From contig JAKOGI010000107.1 in assembly GCA_029747015.1 (NCBI GenBank), positions 1,039,606 to 1,103,605 of the forward strand: a stretch of 64,000 nucleotides of DNA, read 5' to 3'. This document shows positions 63,331 through 64,000 of the stretch, in pieces; the first letter of the stretch is position 1; every line of letters starts with the position of its first letter. This DNA is from Carnegiea gigantea. Its lineage: Eukaryota > Streptophyta > Magnoliopsida > Caryophyllales > Cactaceae. The notes under the pieces are model-generated. The model was given only the letters and a program-made list of their open reading frames with translations. It had not been told where the DNA came from and made no database searches. The position numbers were made by a program, and so were the translations under genes.

Positions 63331-64000
63331 AAACAACAACTCCCGGTGTGGGTCCCGCTTTCGCGGGGTCTGGGGAGATCCAGCTGTAGGCAACCTTACC
63401 CCTATCGGTATTCCTACCCATAGAGAGGTTGATTCCTAAAGACCCACAAAACAGCCTTTGAGAAAAAAGGTTTAAAGAAAAAACGATTGCAAACCAAATA
63501 CCAACGAGGAGAAAAGGGTACGAAGAGCAAATAAATAAGGAGCGGAGACATACCCCAACAAAACCAGGGGCGCTAGATGCCGTCACAGCCCAGAAAAGGA
63601 CGATATACAGACAAGTACACCAACACCCGCCCCACCCCACCTAAGCTACTGCCACCTACGGAGCCGGACCCCTACAATTAGAAACCTTAATCCTATCTCG
63701 CCACAGCCTCCTATCCTGGGCCATGTCCTCCGTCAGACCGACAGCTCTCAGGTCCTCTCTAACCACTTCCTCTAGGCTCTTCTTCGGTCTACCCCTCCCT
63801 CTCTTTCCGCCGGGGGGGACGATCATCTCGCACCTCTGCACTGGGGCGGCCACACTTCTCCTCTTTACGTGGCCGAACCATCTAAACCTCGATCCCCTCA
63901 TCTTCTCCTCTATGCGGGCTACTTCGGCTAAGCTCCTGATTACGCCATTCCTAATTCCGTCTAATCTCGTAAAACCACACATCCACCTGACCATTCTCAT
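63331..64000 (-). mobile_element. RTE-type LINE 3' end, runs off the window
   Basis: The open frame 63656-64000 (minus) is the C-terminus of an RTE-clade reverse transcriptase, with RFRWFGHVKRRS and GKRGRGRPKKSLEEVVREDL. It is open to the window edge. The 3' region 63331-63655 ends with ctccccagaccccgcgaaag and a gttgttg tail at 63331-63341, typical of plant RTE elements. The insertion splits the Mutator transposase remains to its left. Confidence 0.85.

Overview
This is a window of repeat-rich flowering-plant nuclear DNA. The evidence is AT-rich sequence with long introns, plant-type LTR retrotransposons, L1- and RTE-type LINEs, tRNA-derived SINEs, hAT, Harbinger and Mutator elements, an integrated plant pararetrovirus, and one clearly recognisable plant gene. 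The open frames show a small coding fraction. Apart from TGD4 and gene or transposon remnants, most frames are short and carry no family signal. No bacterial operon, CRISPR array, tRNA gene or rRNA gene was seen.

The only host gene that looks intact is TGD4 (50361-56927, + strand). It has five exons and encodes about 468 residues, a protein of chloroplast lipid import. Its second intron reads as a GC-AG intron, its first intron carries a duplicated copy of the exon 1 donor, and its fourth intron holds a hAT-like insertion.

Layout from left to right. 1-4650: an array of long, scrambled, diverged repeats. 5113-11335: an L1-type LINE with an RNase H domain, 5'-truncated and split twice, first by a deleted Ty3/gypsy element (5396-8189) and then by a probable solo LTR (about 9490-10790). 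11340-15690: AT-rich sequence with a GA microsatellite. 15951-19218: a 3.3-kb long-LTR copy. 19219-25153: intergenic sequence with two SINEs. 25154-37648: a second copy of the same long LTR, broken by four younger insertions. The largest is a 7.7-kb endogenous caulimovirid copy that itself carries a hAT MITE. 37940-45460: a possible CACTA element holding a 28-bp minisatellite, a decayed fragment of an RH16/DBP9-type DEAD-box helicase gene and two other exon-like pieces. 45881-47225: a collapsed Copia element. 50200-57050: TGD4. 58080-58290: a compound microsatellite. 58640-59800: 5' part of a Mutator transposase gene. 60218-61369: a hAT element with an internal hairpin. 62890-64000: another Mutator transposase end, interrupted by an RTE-type LINE that runs off the right edge.

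The insertions give relative ages. The long LTRs and LINEs are old; the pararetrovirus and the small DNA elements came later. All viral frames seen are broken, and the reverse transcriptase catalytic motif is damaged, so the copy looks inert. Family names rest on recognition of motifs by eye; no database search was possible.
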